Below are positions 10,174 through 17,362 of a stretch of 64,000 bases of DNA, in pieces (the stretch's first letter is position 1; each line of letters opens with the position of its first letter). Location: NCBI RefSeq assembly GCF_036962705.1, contig NZ_JBALOQ010000019.1, forward strand, positions 1-64,000, given 5' to 3'. The notes beneath the pieces are model-generated. The model did not search any database. It had not been told where the DNA came from and was given only the letters and a program-made list of their open reading frames with translations. The position numbers and the translations under genes are program-made. This DNA is from Ferdinandcohnia sp036962705 (GTDB taxonomy: Bacteria > Bacillota > Bacilli > Bacillales > Bacillaceae_L).

Positions 10174-11142
10174 TTAAGTAGATGAGCGTAAAATTAATTG
10201 GACTGGAGCTTCTTCAACCTCAAATTCATAATCTTTCTCCAGCATGTTAAACATTGCTTTGGCTGCGTTGATACCCCATTGTATTTTTTGAACTCTTATC
10301 GTGGTTAACGGAGGATTAAAGTATCTAGCGATTTTAATATCATCAAACCCAATGACGGCAATATCATTTGGAACATCCAATCCTTTGTATTGAATTGCTT
10401 TGATAGCCCCCATCGCCATTTCATCATTTGCTGCAATAAAAGCCGTTGGATATTCATTATGCGACTCTAGATAGTCATTCATGCCGAATAATCCGCTTGA
10501 TTCTGTAAAGTCTGCTCGGATTAAATCTTTTTCAAAGTAGGATAACCCATGCTTTGAAAGTGCTTCTTTAAACCCCGACAAACGTGTCTCTCCATCATAT
10601 GACTCCTCCGAGCCTGCGATAAAACCTATTCTTGCATGTCCTTTTTCAACAAGATGATCAACAGCTAACTCCACACCAACTTTATTAGGTAATAATGCTT
10701 CTTTAATGTATGGATGATTCATTTCACGGTCCAATACAACGAGGGGCAACCGCTCACTTGCCAAACTAACAAGTTCATCATCGTTAATATGATAGTTTAA
10801 TATAATTGCACCGTCGAAAAGCCTCTCTTTTAACAAGCGATGTCTCTGATTAGATGCACACACTATCATTTCATAACCATTTTCAATCACTGTATCTTGA
10901 ATTCCTTCAAGAAGTTCACCAAAGAACGGACCTGTGAAACCACTAAGAAATACACCAACAATCTCACTTTTATTTTTTTTGAGATTCTTTGCACTTCCAT
11001 TTGGATGATATCCCAGTTCTTTAGCGGCTTTAAGAACTTTCTCTCTCGTTGACTTTGTAATTAAGTTACTTCCATTAATTGCATAAGACGCCGTTGATAC
11101 GCTTACATTTGCTTTCTTTGCTACATCTCTTAAAGTAGTCAA
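10174..11142 (-). CDS. LacI-family transcriptional repressor, TTG start
   Basis: 322 residues. The N-terminal helix-turn-helix is canonical LacI (TLRDVAKKANVSVSTASYAI, then 'GSN'), and a periplasmic-binding-like sensor domain follows (IVGVFLSGFTGPFFGELLEG; 'AFIAANDEMAMGAIKAIQ'; 'DIAVIGFDDIKIA'). The longer open frame reaches 11244, but the family start is at a TTG (11142) placed 6 bases after GAGGGG. The upstream extension would have to be translated through two of the three operator palindromes, which argues against it. It is the first gene of the glycoside operon and is preceded by the operators and a sigma-A-like promoter, so it probably autoregulates the whole operon and releases on a sugar from the pathway. 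Confidence 0.9.
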   Translation of the reverse strand: MTTLRDVAKKANVSVSTASYAINGSNLITKSTREKVLKAAKELGYHPNGSAKNLKKNKSEIVGVFLSGFTGPFFGELLEGIQDTVIENGYEMIVCASNQRHRLLKERLFDGAIILNYHINDDELVSLASERLPLVVLDREMNHPYIKEALLPNKVGVELAVDHLVEKGHARIGFIAGSEESYDGETRLSGFKEALSKHGLSYFEKDLIRADFTESSGLFGMNDYLESHNEYPTAFIAANDEMAMGAIKAIQYKGLDVPNDIAVIGFDDIKIARYFNPPLTTIRVQKIQWGINAAKAMFNMLEKDYEFEVEEAPVQLILRSST

Positions 11143-11167
11143 CGCATTCCCCTCATTTACACATATA

Positions 11168-11181
11168 TTGAAACGTTTCAA
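11168..11181. promoter_or_regulatory. LacI-type operator 1
   Basis: Perfect palindrome TTGAAACGTTTCAA 26 bp upstream of the TTG start of the LacI-type gene. It has the central CG typical of LacI/CcpA-family sites. It belongs to an array of three with centres 28 and 29 bp apart. Confidence 0.75.
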
Positions 11182-11197
11182 AAATACACAAAAAATA

Positions 11198-11207
11198 TAA
11201 ACGTTTA
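11198..11207. promoter_or_regulatory. LacI-type operator 2 (shorter)
   Basis: TAAACGTTTA palindrome, a weaker version of its two neighbours, centred midway between them. Confidence 0.5.
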
Positions 11208-11223
11208 CATAAGCTCTAATTAG

Positions 11224-11239
11224 TTTGAAACGTTTCAAA
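11224..11239. promoter_or_regulatory. LacI-type operator 3
   Basis: Perfect 16-base palindrome TTTGAAACGTTTCAAA just downstream of the predicted -10 box, where a bound repressor would block transcription. Confidence 0.75.
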
Positions 11240-11245
11240 TTCATT

Positions 11246-11274
11246 TAAATATTTTGTCGAATAACCTTCGACAA
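11246..11274 (-). promoter_or_regulatory. predicted sigma-A promoter of the glycoside operon
   Basis: On the minus strand, -35 TTGTCG (11274-11269), a 17-base spacer, and -10 TATTTA (11251-11246). The -35 lies within an inverted repeat, TTGTCGAA-N5-TTCGACAA (11254-11274). Confidence 0.5.
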
Positions 11275-11370
11275 TTAAATTATAAACTGTGATGCAAGCG
11301 AATACAATATTTTTTTAATAAAGTTCACAAAAGCATCAAACTTTATCCATTCTCAGGGTAATTTTATTAT

Positions 11371-11590
11371 GCAGTGAGTGTTTTAAAAAAGAAGGATAAA
11401 ATGAAAGACAGCGCCGGCTAAAACGCCATGTCCTGTGGCGAAGCCGACACTAGTGCGTCCTCTAAGTCGAAAGTTCGAGGCAGCGCAAACATTGAGTAGT
11501 GGACCGTATGCTTTTTATTTGTAAGCAAAGGTAAAGCAAGTCAAGGAAGAAATTCGGAGTGTTATTTTTACGAGACTTTTTGAAAAGCCC
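11371..11590. repeat. dispersed intergenic element, family D copy 1 (with extra hairpin)
   Basis: The segment aligns with 24806-24958 in inverse orientation. Shared blocks include 'CGTATGC', 'GAAGAAATTCG' and 'ACTTTTTGAA'. This copy has about 60 extra bases containing a nested hairpin (GCCGGCT / AGCCGAC around CGCCA / TGGCG, ~11412-11450). Its right end abuts the TAG stop of yuiB. The rest of 11275-11370 is AT-rich with no feature I can identify. Confidence 0.65.
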
Positions 11591-11917
11591 CTAGAACATC
11601 CTGTATCCTTTTTTTCTAAGAAGTTTAATTATAACCCCAGATAAAATCGCACCAGCAAGACCACTTAGTAAAATCGCAATATCTAAAGGAGCTAAAGTCA
11701 TAATGCTATTACCTAAAGAGCGAAATGAACTTCCTGGTGAAGAAAAATAATCGAGAAAGGAAACATCTTGAATGATTGCTAACGCAATAATTGGGTAGAT
11801 AATAGCCATGATCCATGACATCCGTAAAAGCATGTTAAGAATAAATCCAATTCCAAAAAATAAAACGAAAAACAACAGCATTGAAATTAATAATATGGGT
11901 AAAAAACTGAGTGACAT
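11591..11917 (-). CDS. yuiB: YuiB-family small membrane protein
   Basis: 108 residues with three hydrophobic segments (near residues 4-28, 32-50 and 75-95) and a basic C-terminus (KLLRKKGYRMF). I recognise it from its hydrophobic pattern and because it precedes yumB-yutM-yuzB-yutJ, as in B. subtilis. I start it at the ATG at 11917 with GGAGGTGAG eight bases upstream; a GTG two codons earlier is too close to that site. It is predicted to sit in the cytoplasmic membrane. No biochemical role is known to me. Confidence 0.75.
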   Translation of the reverse strand: MSLSFLPILLISMLLFFVLFFGIGFILNMLLRMSWIMAIIYPIIALAIIQDVSFLDYFSSPGSSFRSLGNSIMTLAPLDIAILLSGLAGAILSGVIIKLLRKKGYRMF

Positions 11918-11937
11918 GGCCACTCACCTCCTAGTAA

Positions 11938-12063
11938 CAAATGCGCAAGCGCCTTGATCAGCCCCGACAAGCACAAGACGAGATGTCAAAAGGCGTGTTC
12001 TTTGACCTTCTTGACAGATTGGCTTGTGACCTCGAGGGGCTAGGCGCTGGAGCTAGACGAACA
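11938..12063. repeat. dispersed intergenic element, family A copy 1
   Basis: The ends are roughly inverted (GCGCCTTGATCAGCCC versus GGGCTAGGCGCTGGAGCTAG) and the core is 'GGCTTGTGACCTCGA'. Related copies are at 14397-14491, 29946-30067 and, inverted, 37125-37300. It resembles the bcr1-like palindromic repeats found in Bacillus intergenic regions; that comparison is from memory. 12064-12211 holds nothing else I can identify. Confidence 0.65.
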
Positions 12064-12211
12064 AATCCCTTCCTAGTGTACTAAAGGGATAGAACTTAAG
12101 TCAATTGAATTTACTTTGTCTATAAACTATATCCATTTTATGATTGATGGGACAGCGGTTTGTCCGATATCTTCAAATTTGGATCTCATATCCCCCAGAA
12201 TTCATAAAAAA

Positions 12212-12241
12212 AAAGGAATGCGAGTCTCCTCACATTCCTTT
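12212..12241 (-). terminator. Rho-independent terminator of yumB
   Basis: AAAGGAATG / CATTCCTTT stem with an inner GAG/CTC pair, followed on the minus strand by eight T residues. It lies directly after the yumB stop. Confidence 0.9.
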
Positions 12242-12249
12242 AGACTATC

Positions 12250-13476
12250 TTATAAGAACTTTAATTTACCTTTTTTAAGAACAAGTGATGGACCACCCAC
12301 GACGAATAGTGCACGATTATCGATTACCTTCTTCATGAATGCTGCTTTTGAACCCCAAATTTTTCTACCAAATACAACTCCGATTCCATCATGCTCACCT
12401 AGTGAACAAACTGTTCCTTTGTTATCGAACGCAAATTCACCAAGTTCACCTTGTCCACGAACTAGAACTGCGATGTTTTTCGCAACCAAAGCACCTTGCT
12501 GCATCGCAATTTGTGCAGTTGGAGGATATGGACGATTGATTTCTTCGTTAATGACTAATGAACTATCTCCAACAAAGAAAATATTGTCATGTCCTGGTGC
12601 GCGAAGCTGTTTGTCAACCTTCACACGTCCACGCATAGCGTCAAAACCAGATGCGTCAATTACACTGTTTCCGCGTACACCTGCTGCCCAAACTACAGTA
12701 CCAGCTTTAATTTCTTCAGTAACATCATCTTTACCAACAATGATTCCATCAGGTGTACCTTCTTTAATAGCAGTACCTATTTTAAATTCTACACCCTTTT
12801 TCTCTAAGTGGTTTACTGCATATTCAACTAATTCAGGATCGAAGCCTGGCAATGCGTTTGGCGCAGCCTCCACACAGATGATTTTTACTTTATTCTGATC
12901 AACATCATAGTCACGGCAAAGCTCAGGAACGCGGTTAACTAGTTCTCCTAAAAACTCAATTCCAGTAAATCCTGCTCCACCAACAACGATAGCAAGACGA
13001 TTCTCGTCTTTTTCTTCTTCTGTATTATAAGTTGCAAATTGATACTCAATATGCTCTTTTATTTGACGTGCTGTATTTACGTTGGAAATCGTAAATGCAT
13101 ATTCTTTCAAGCCTTTAATACCAAATGTCTCTGATTCTCCACCCAGTCCAACAACTAAATAATCGTATTCAACCTGTGAATCATCTTCAAGGATTACACG
13201 TTTTCCCTCGGTGTCAATCTTTGCTACAGTGCCTTTAACAAATTTTACTTTATGACCACTAATTACATCTTCTACTTGATAACGTACACGGTCTGCATGT
13301 AAAGTACCCGCTGAAGCTTCATGTAACCAAGTGGTTTCATAGTGGTAATCATTTTTATTAACAAGTGTAATCTCAGCTTCATTTACACCTAATGTTTTTT
13401 GTAGGTTAACAATAGTAGTTAATCCACCGTATCCTGCACCTAAAACGACGATTTTTGGCTTTCTCACTGTAATCAC
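12250..13476 (-). CDS. yumB: type II NADH dehydrogenase-like flavoprotein (YumB)
   Basis: 408 residues. NDH-2 enzymes are peripheral membrane FAD proteins passing electrons from NADH to menaquinone. An N-terminal FAD-binding Rossmann motif (IVVLGAGYGGLTTIVNL) is followed by a central NADH-binding motif (LAIVVGGAGFTGIEFLGEL) and a second FAD motif (DNIFFVGDSSLV). Several starts are possible: GTG at 13482, 13476 or 13467. I prefer 13476, five bases after GAAAAGG. The gene lies between yuiB and yutM as in B. subtilis. A Rex-like palindrome lies 82 bp upstream, which would link expression to NADH/NAD+ ratio. Whether it is a genuine respiratory enzyme or a ferredoxin/thiol reductase relative is not settled by sequence. 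Confidence 0.88.
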   Translation of the reverse strand: MITVRKPKIVVLGAGYGGLTTIVNLQKTLGVNEAEITLVNKNDYHYETTWLHEASAGTLHADRVRYQVEDVISGHKVKFVKGTVAKIDTEGKRVILEDDSQVEYDYLVVGLGGESETFGIKGLKEYAFTISNVNTARQIKEHIEYQFATYNTEEEKDENRLAIVVGGAGFTGIEFLGELVNRVPELCRDYDVDQNKVKIICVEAAPNALPGFDPELVEYAVNHLEKKGVEFKIGTAIKEGTPDGIIVGKDDVTEEIKAGTVVWAAGVRGNSVIDASGFDAMRGRVKVDKQLRAPGHDNIFFVGDSSLVINEEINRPYPPTAQIAMQQGALVAKNIAVLVRGQGELGEFAFDNKGTVCSLGEHDGIGVVFGRKIWGSKAAFMKKVIDNRALFVVGGPSLVLKKGKLKFL

Positions 13477-13557
13477 GCCCACCTTTTCTTTTTTGCAGTA
13501 AAAAATGTTCTTACACCTATTTTCAACTGCAAGACTTAATTTTATTGATAAAATAGT

Positions 13558-13575
13558 TTGTGATATCTTTCACGT
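13558..13575. promoter_or_regulatory. Rex-like redox operator upstream of yumB
   Basis: TTGTGATATCTTTCACGT matches the general Rex pattern TTGTGAA-N-TTCACAA at most positions, with a degenerate right end. It lies 82-99 bp upstream of the chosen yumB start. The remainder of 13483-13784 is AT-rich with no gene. Confidence 0.4.
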
Positions 13576-13784
13576 AAGATATCATGACTGGACATAAAAA
13601 ATTACGACATTTGTCAAAAAGTTTTACTATTTAATATCCACATCTTATAATAGGACTTTTATATTGATATTTCAAGTACTTGAGGAGCTTTTTTAAACTT
13701 AAGAATATTAAAAAACAACATTTAAAAATGTTTGTAAGAAAAATGTCATTTTATTCGACTAAAATTTGCCACAAATAATAAAAA

Positions 13785-13815
13785 AAAGTCAGGCTCTTTT
13801 TAGAAGCCTAACTTT
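13785..13815 (-). terminator. terminator of yutM
   Basis: Stem AAAGT(C)AGGCT / AGCCT(A)ACTTT, followed by seven T on the minus strand, immediately after the yutM stop. Confidence 0.88.
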
Positions 13816-13819
13816 TGTG

Positions 13820-14185
13820 TTAACAATTTTCAGGTGTTCCTGCTGCTGTTGCAGTTCGGAAGGATGAACCACATCCACAAGATGCAATGGCGTTCGGATT
13901 ATCAATGGTAAATCCTCCACCCATAAGGGATTGTTTGAAGTCTATTTTTACGCCATTTAAAATAGGAGCATCTTCTTTATTGATTAAGATCTTAATTCCA
14001 TGTTGTTCATCATGTAGATCCGCTTCATTTTCTTCTTGCTCAAAGCCCATTCCGTAAGAAAGTCCAGTGCAACCGCCACCTTTAACAGCAACACGTAAGA
14101 ATGATCCTTCTTCCTCATTCTGTTTCATCATATCTTTAATTTGAAAAGCAGCAGCTTCAGAAATATTAACGACTTGATTTGTCAC
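13820..14185 (-). CDS. yutM: HesB/IscA-type Fe-S cluster carrier (YutM)
   Basis: 121 residues, an A-type carrier that receives [2Fe-2S]/[4Fe-4S] clusters from the SUF machinery (sufCDSUB is in this window at 51.7-56.9 kb) and passes them to targets. The three ligand cysteines are present: Cys39 in 'VKGGGCTG', and Cys103 and Cys105 in 'ASCGCGSSF'. A further cysteine is the last residue. The start is a GTG seven bases after AAGGAGGC. It is a single-gene unit with its own terminator. The length and position match B. subtilis yutM. Confidence 0.92.
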   Translation of the reverse strand: MTNQVVNISEAAAFQIKDMMKQNEEEGSFLRVAVKGGGCTGLSYGMGFEQEENEADLHDEQHGIKILINKEDAPILNGVKIDFKQSLMGGGFTIDNPNAIASCGCGSSFRTATAAGTPENC

Positions 14186-14350
14186 GCTAGTAGCCTCCTT
14201 CTTTTCTAAGGTTTCAAATTCAGGTTATTACTATAAGTATAATGTTAAATTGAATTTGTTACAAATAATCCGTTTAATGTATTTTTTTACTTTCTTTAAG
14301 TATAAAATACCATTTTTTTGACCACCATGGGATTATCCCCCGTTTTTTTG

Positions 14351-14388
14351 GAAACTCTTCATTATTTAATGAAGGGTTTTCTTTTTTT
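14351..14388 (+). terminator. terminator-like hairpin on the plus strand with no upstream gene
   Basis: AACTCTTCATT / AATGAAGGGTT stem followed by TTTTCTTTTTTT on the plus strand. Nothing on the plus strand between 14186 and 14350 looks coding, so its purpose is unclear. Confidence 0.5.
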
Positions 14389-14396
14389 GTCCTAAA

Positions 14397-14491
14397 ACAA
14401 GAAAAGTACAAGACGAGCGCTGACAGAAGGCGCTTTTTGCCATCTGAAGCGATTGGCTTTTGACCTCGATCGATGGTGCCTGAAACTAGAC
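14397..14491. repeat. dispersed intergenic element, family A copy 2
   Basis: Shares 'AAGGCGCTTTTTGCC', 'GAAGCGATTGGCTT' and 'TGACCTCGA' with the copy at 29946-30067. It lies just beyond the yuzB terminator. Confidence 0.6.
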
Positions 14492-14499
14492 AAAATAAG

Positions 14500-14526
14500 A
14501 AAAAGCAGTATGACGACTGCTTTTTT
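14500..14526 (-). terminator. terminator of yuzB
   Basis: AAAAAGCAGT / ACTGCTTTTTT hairpin with a six-base loop. It is symmetrical, so it may work in both directions. Confidence 0.88.
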
Positions 14527-14543
14527 CCGAAATATATATATAG

Positions 14544-14780
14544 TTAGAACATTGGATTTTCTTCTAAATAGGCATAGATATTTTCAACCAGCTCTTCAGC
14601 TGTTTCACCAGTAACTACATCCCCATTCACAAGAGCATATAATGACTCAAAGCATTGTCCACAATAGCTTAGACATCCATACTCAATTACATCAAGATTC
14701 GGATCCTGTTCGAGGATTTCCTTTGCTTTTCCGGAGCCACTCGCCAAATTATTAACACAAAATTCAATGATAGGATTCAC
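14544..14780 (-). CDS. yuzB: YuzB, small DUF1450 cysteine-containing protein
   Basis: 78 residues, the same length as in B. subtilis. It contains a Cys8-type N-terminal cysteine ('IIEFCVNN') and a C-x-x-C pair ('CLSYCGQC') resembling thioredoxin-like ferredoxins. The open frame continues 19 codons upstream, but a GTG at 14780, six bases after GAGGTGAAG, gives the family start (VNPIIEFC). It lies between yutM and yutJ, in a stretch of redox and Fe-S genes. A role in electron transfer or metal handling is likely but unproven. Confidence 0.85.
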   Translation of the reverse strand: MNPIIEFCVNNLASGSGKAKEILEQDPNLDVIEYGCLSYCGQCFESLYALVNGDVVTGETAEELVENIYAYLEENPMF

Positions 14781-14925
14781 TGGTTTCTTCACCTCACTAC
14801 AACTACCTATCGTACTCTCTTTTTTTCCATTCGTCAATTTTACCGATATGAGTTGTTATTTTGTCACAATTTCGCTATACTTTTAGTGACTTTGAAAAGG
14901 ATTACAGATATAGATAAAAAATATA

Positions 14926-14939
14926 TGAAAACGTTTCAA
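14926..14939. promoter_or_regulatory. possible LacI/CcpA-type half-palindrome upstream of yutJ
   Basis: TGAAAACGTTTCAA, 33 bp upstream of yutJ, resembles the operators at 11168 and 11224 but carries one extra A, so it fits neither the cre spacing nor the local LacI site exactly. Confidence 0.25.
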
Positions 14940-14971
14940 CTAAAGAGAGGAACACAAAGGGGATAATCATC

Positions 14972-16039
14972 GTGAAAAATCTTGTTATACTTGGTGGAGG
15001 GTATGGTGGAATGCGAATTTTACATCGCTTGCTGCCACATCAATTACCCGAGGATATTCAAATTACCTTACTTGACCGAGCACCTTATCATAGTTTAAAA
15101 ACGGAATTTTATGCACTCGCTGCAGGTACCATTTCTGATTCACATGTTCGTGTAACATTTCCAGAACATCCTCGTTTGCACGTGAAATTCGGGGAAGTTA
15201 CGGGCATTGATATGAATGAAAAGCTGGTTCACATTAAAGATGATGATTCAATTAGCTATGATGATTTAGTGATTGGATTAGGGTGTGAGGATAAGTATCA
15301 CAATGTGCCAGGTGCCAAGGAATTCACCTACAGTATCCAGTCGATTGATAATGCGAGGGCAACCTATCAGAGACTCAATAATCTTCCTGCAGGAGCAACG
15401 GTTTCAATCGTTGGTGCAGGTCTAAGTGGAGTCGAACTTGCCAGTGAACTTCATGAAAGCAGAGCGGACTTGCAAGTTAAGCTTTTTGATAGAGGTAATC
15501 ATATCCTTTCCGCTTTCCCGGAAAAATTGAGTATGTATGTTGAAAACTGGTTTGATAAAAACGAAGTAGAAATAATAAATAACTCAAATATTACAAGAGT
15601 TGAAGAAAACATCTTATTTAATAACGACCAACCTGTTCAAAGTGATGTTGTAGTTTGGACAGCTGGTATCCAACCAAATAAAGTCGTTCGGGACTTAGAC
15701 GTAGAAAAAGACGGAAGCGGCCGTGTAGTTTTAACTACGCAACATAATTTGCCAAATGATGAACATGTCTATGTCGTTGGGGACTGTGCGAGTATGCCAC
15801 ATGCTCCAAGTGCCCAGCTTGCGGAAGGCCAGGCAGAACAAATTGTTCAGGTTCTTCTAAAGCGTTGGAAAGGTGAAGCCCCACCAACTGAGTTTCCTAA
15901 AATCAAGCTAAAAGGAGTTCTTGGTTCCCTAGGTAAAAAAGAAGGCTTCGGCTTAGTAGCAGAACGTACACTCACAGGACGAGTGCCACGTATGCTAAAA
16001 TCCGGAGTATTATGGATGTATAAGTATCATAATGGATGA
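14972..16039 (+). CDS. yutJ: NADH dehydrogenase-like flavoprotein (YutJ)
   Basis: 355 residues, the length of B. subtilis YutJ. It is a second NDH-2-like flavoprotein in the window, about 50 residues shorter than YumB. FAD motif 'NLVILGGGYGGMRIL' opens the protein. The NAD(P)H motif is 'VSIVGAGLSGVELASEL', and the second FAD motif is 'HVYVVGDCASMPHAPSAQLAEGQ'. The start is a GTG nine bases after AAAGGGG. It is transcribed opposite to its neighbours and ends at its own terminator. Family members oxidise NAD(P)H and reduce quinone or a small thiol/iron protein. The neighbouring Fe-S genes favour the latter, but this is not established. Confidence 0.88.
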   Translation: MKNLVILGGGYGGMRILHRLLPHQLPEDIQITLLDRAPYHSLKTEFYALAAGTISDSHVRVTFPEHPRLHVKFGEVTGIDMNEKLVHIKDDDSISYDDLVIGLGCEDKYHNVPGAKEFTYSIQSIDNARATYQRLNNLPAGATVSIVGAGLSGVELASELHESRADLQVKLFDRGNHILSAFPEKLSMYVENWFDKNEVEIINNSNITRVEENILFNNDQPVQSDVVVWTAGIQPNKVVRDLDVEKDGSGRVVLTTQHNLPNDEHVYVVGDCASMPHAPSAQLAEGQAEQIVQVLLKRWKGEAPPTEFPKIKLKGVLGSLGKKEGFGLVAERTLTGRVPRMLKSGVLWMYKYHNG

Positions 16040-16048
16040 TATTTGTAA

Positions 16049-16081
16049 AATCGCGGTGACTTATGGAGCCGCGATTTTTTG
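16049..16081 (+). terminator. terminator of yutJ
   Basis: AATCGCGG / CCGCGATT stem followed by TTTTTT on the plus strand. Confidence 0.9.
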
Positions 16082-16103
16082 TGTTTTATGGAGGATTACT
16101 TAG

Positions 16104-16333
16104 TTCAGGGACATTTCTTTCGGTTTTGATTGGCTTTTGTCTTTGAAAGTGCGTCTCAGAGACACATTGGTGTTTTGGCTTGTGTTTATTGTCTTTGAGA
16201 GAGCACCTCAGAGACATTTCGGTGCTTTCGCTTGGTGTCTTGTCTTTGAATGAGCTCATTAGTGACATTTTGACGCTTTCGCTTGAATGTTTTGTCTTTG
16301 AGAGACCACCTCAGATACAGTTTCTTTTCATTC
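16104..16333. repeat. tandem array, ~51-52 bp unit, about 4.5 copies
   Basis: The landmark GTCTTTGA begins at 16139, 16191, 16242 and 16294, so the periods are 52, 51 and 52. Within each unit come 'CTCAGAGACATT' and 'CGGTGCTTTCGCTT'-like stretches. A 60-codon minus-strand frame across it repeats a 17-residue unit, which follows from the period and is probably not a gene. Confidence 0.85.
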
Positions 16334-16368
16334 ACCAAGGTATTTGTCCATGAATAAAATTCTCCACA

Positions 16369-16402
16369 AAAAAAGCAAGGAAGATGGCCCCCCTTACTTT
16401 CA
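16369..16402 (-). terminator. terminator of yuzD
   Basis: AAAGTAAGG / CCTTGCTTT stem with one mismatch, then a T run on the minus strand. Confidence 0.7.
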
Positions 16403-16407
16403 CTGAT

Positions 16408-16737
16408 TTATTCAGCTGCTTTGTACCCGTATTTCTCCATTTCAGCATAAATCGTTTTTAGTTTCGGGCTGCCTTCTCCGACAATGGCACCTTCTAACAC
16501 AACAACAGGGTAAAACATATCTTCTTCAATAACTCGTGTGGCAAATGACTTTTTCTCTTCGTCCCCTGGTGGATCAAAAATATCAACATGTGTAATGTCG
16601 AAGGGTTGGTTCGGAAACTTTCTGCCCAATGCTGCTTCCAGCCACTCATAGGTCTCTTTTGAAGAAGGAAGATTTACACAACTAGGGCAAAGTACTTCTG
16701 CACCATATACACAGATTTCAATCTTTTGCTTATCCAT
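16408..16737 (-). CDS. yuzD: YuzD, DUF1462 thioredoxin-like protein
   Basis: 109 residues. Small cytoplasmic protein with a thioredoxin-type C-P-S-C motif near the N-terminus (GAEVLCPSCVNLPSSKETYE) and the pattern 'YPVVVLEGAIVGEGSPKL' toward the end, as in glutaredoxin-like folds. The start is an ATG preceded by AAAAGGAG. It lies divergently next to yutI and follows yutJ, as in B. subtilis. I would expect a disulfide reductase or a role in iron-sulfur or NADH-linked thiol chemistry, but the function is unknown. Confidence 0.85.
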   Translation of the reverse strand: MDKQKIEICVYGAEVLCPSCVNLPSSKETYEWLEAALGRKFPNQPFDITHVDIFDPPGDEEKKSFATRVIEEDMFYPVVVLEGAIVGEGSPKLKTIYAEMEKYGYKAAE

Positions 16738-16948
16738 TGCATGCTCTCCTTTTCCCTAATCATATTCTTTTTCATTTTACTAAAAATCTGCTAAAATAGA
16801 CACAGAAAGCTATAAAGAATACATCACATATTTTCTCAATAAGCATATGTAATTAAAAATTGGAAAAATGCTTCTCTTGGTTTTAATAGATTTTTTTCAG
16901 TAAACAGATTATAATAATTATAAAGGTATGAGGAAAGGAGTCAACATA

Positions 16949-17176
16949 ATGGATATTAAAGAACAAGTACAAGAAGTATTAGATAAACTTCGTCCATTTT
17001 TACTTCGTGACGGCGGAGACTGTGATTTAGTTGATGTAGAAGATGGTATTGTTAAGCTTCGTTTATTAGGTGCTTGTGGAACCTGCCCAAGCTCTACAAT
17101 CACATTAAAAGCCGGAATTGAACGTGCATTATTAGAAGAAGTTCCAGGTGTAGTCGAAGTTGAACAAGTATTCTAA
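16949..17176 (+). CDS. yutI: NifU C-terminal-domain Fe-S scaffold protein (YutI)
   Basis: 75 residues. It consists only of the Nfu domain that carries a [4Fe-4S] cluster at a dimer interface. The C-x-x-C ligand pair is Cys43/Cys46 in 'LGACGTCPSSTITLKAGI'. The start is the ATG at 16949, eight bases after GAAAGGAG; the open frame extends seven codons upstream across that site. It is a monocistronic unit ending in a clear terminator. Together with YutM and the downstream SUF operon it belongs to the cell's Fe-S delivery set. Confidence 0.92.
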   Translation: MDIKEQVQEVLDKLRPFLLRDGGDCDLVDVEDGIVKLRLLGACGTCPSSTITLKAGIERALLEEVPGVVEVEQVF

Positions 17177-17187
17177 TGAATAGATGT

Positions 17188-17216
17188 GATGCCTCAGTTT
17201 TTGAGGCATTTTTTTA
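17188..17216 (+). terminator. terminator of yutI
   Basis: ATGCCTCA / TGAGGCAT stem followed by TTTTTTT. Confidence 0.92.
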
Positions 17217-17228
17217 TGTCTTTAACGG

Positions 17229-17320
17229 TTAGTGGCAGTATTTTGGGATTAGTGACAGTATTTTAGAATTAGCGGCAGTATTTTTCAGATAGTGGCAGTA
17301 ACTTAGATTAGTGGTAGTAT
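17229..17320. repeat. tandem array, 20 bp unit, five copies
   Basis: AGTGGCAGTA-like cores start at 17231, 17251, 17271, 17291 and 17310, with 'TTTTGGGATT'-type spacers. The array lies between two terminators. Confidence 0.88.
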
Positions 17321-17332
17321 TCGAACTCAAAA

Positions 17333-17358
17333 AGCGAAACCCTAATAAAGGTTTCGCT
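17333..17358 (-). terminator. terminator of the hom-thrC-thrB operon
   Basis: AGCGAAACC / GGTTTCGCT hairpin with TTTTTG following on the minus strand, just past the thrB stop. Confidence 0.9.
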
Positions 17359-17362
17359 TCTA

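Noticed and set aside
12116..12898. 260-codon plus-strand frame opposite yumB
   Set aside because: It is the antisense of a well-supported flavoprotein gene, has low-complexity Ser/Thr/Pro content, no RBS and no recognisable domain.
14926..14939. cre or LacI operator upstream of yutJ as a confident call
   Set aside because: One extra base disturbs the spacing of both site types; kept only as a low-confidence feature.
16086..16268. 60-codon minus-strand frame across the 51-52 bp array
   Set aside because: The repeated protein unit follows from a repeat period near a multiple of three; there is no convincing RBS, so I list the DNA repeat instead.
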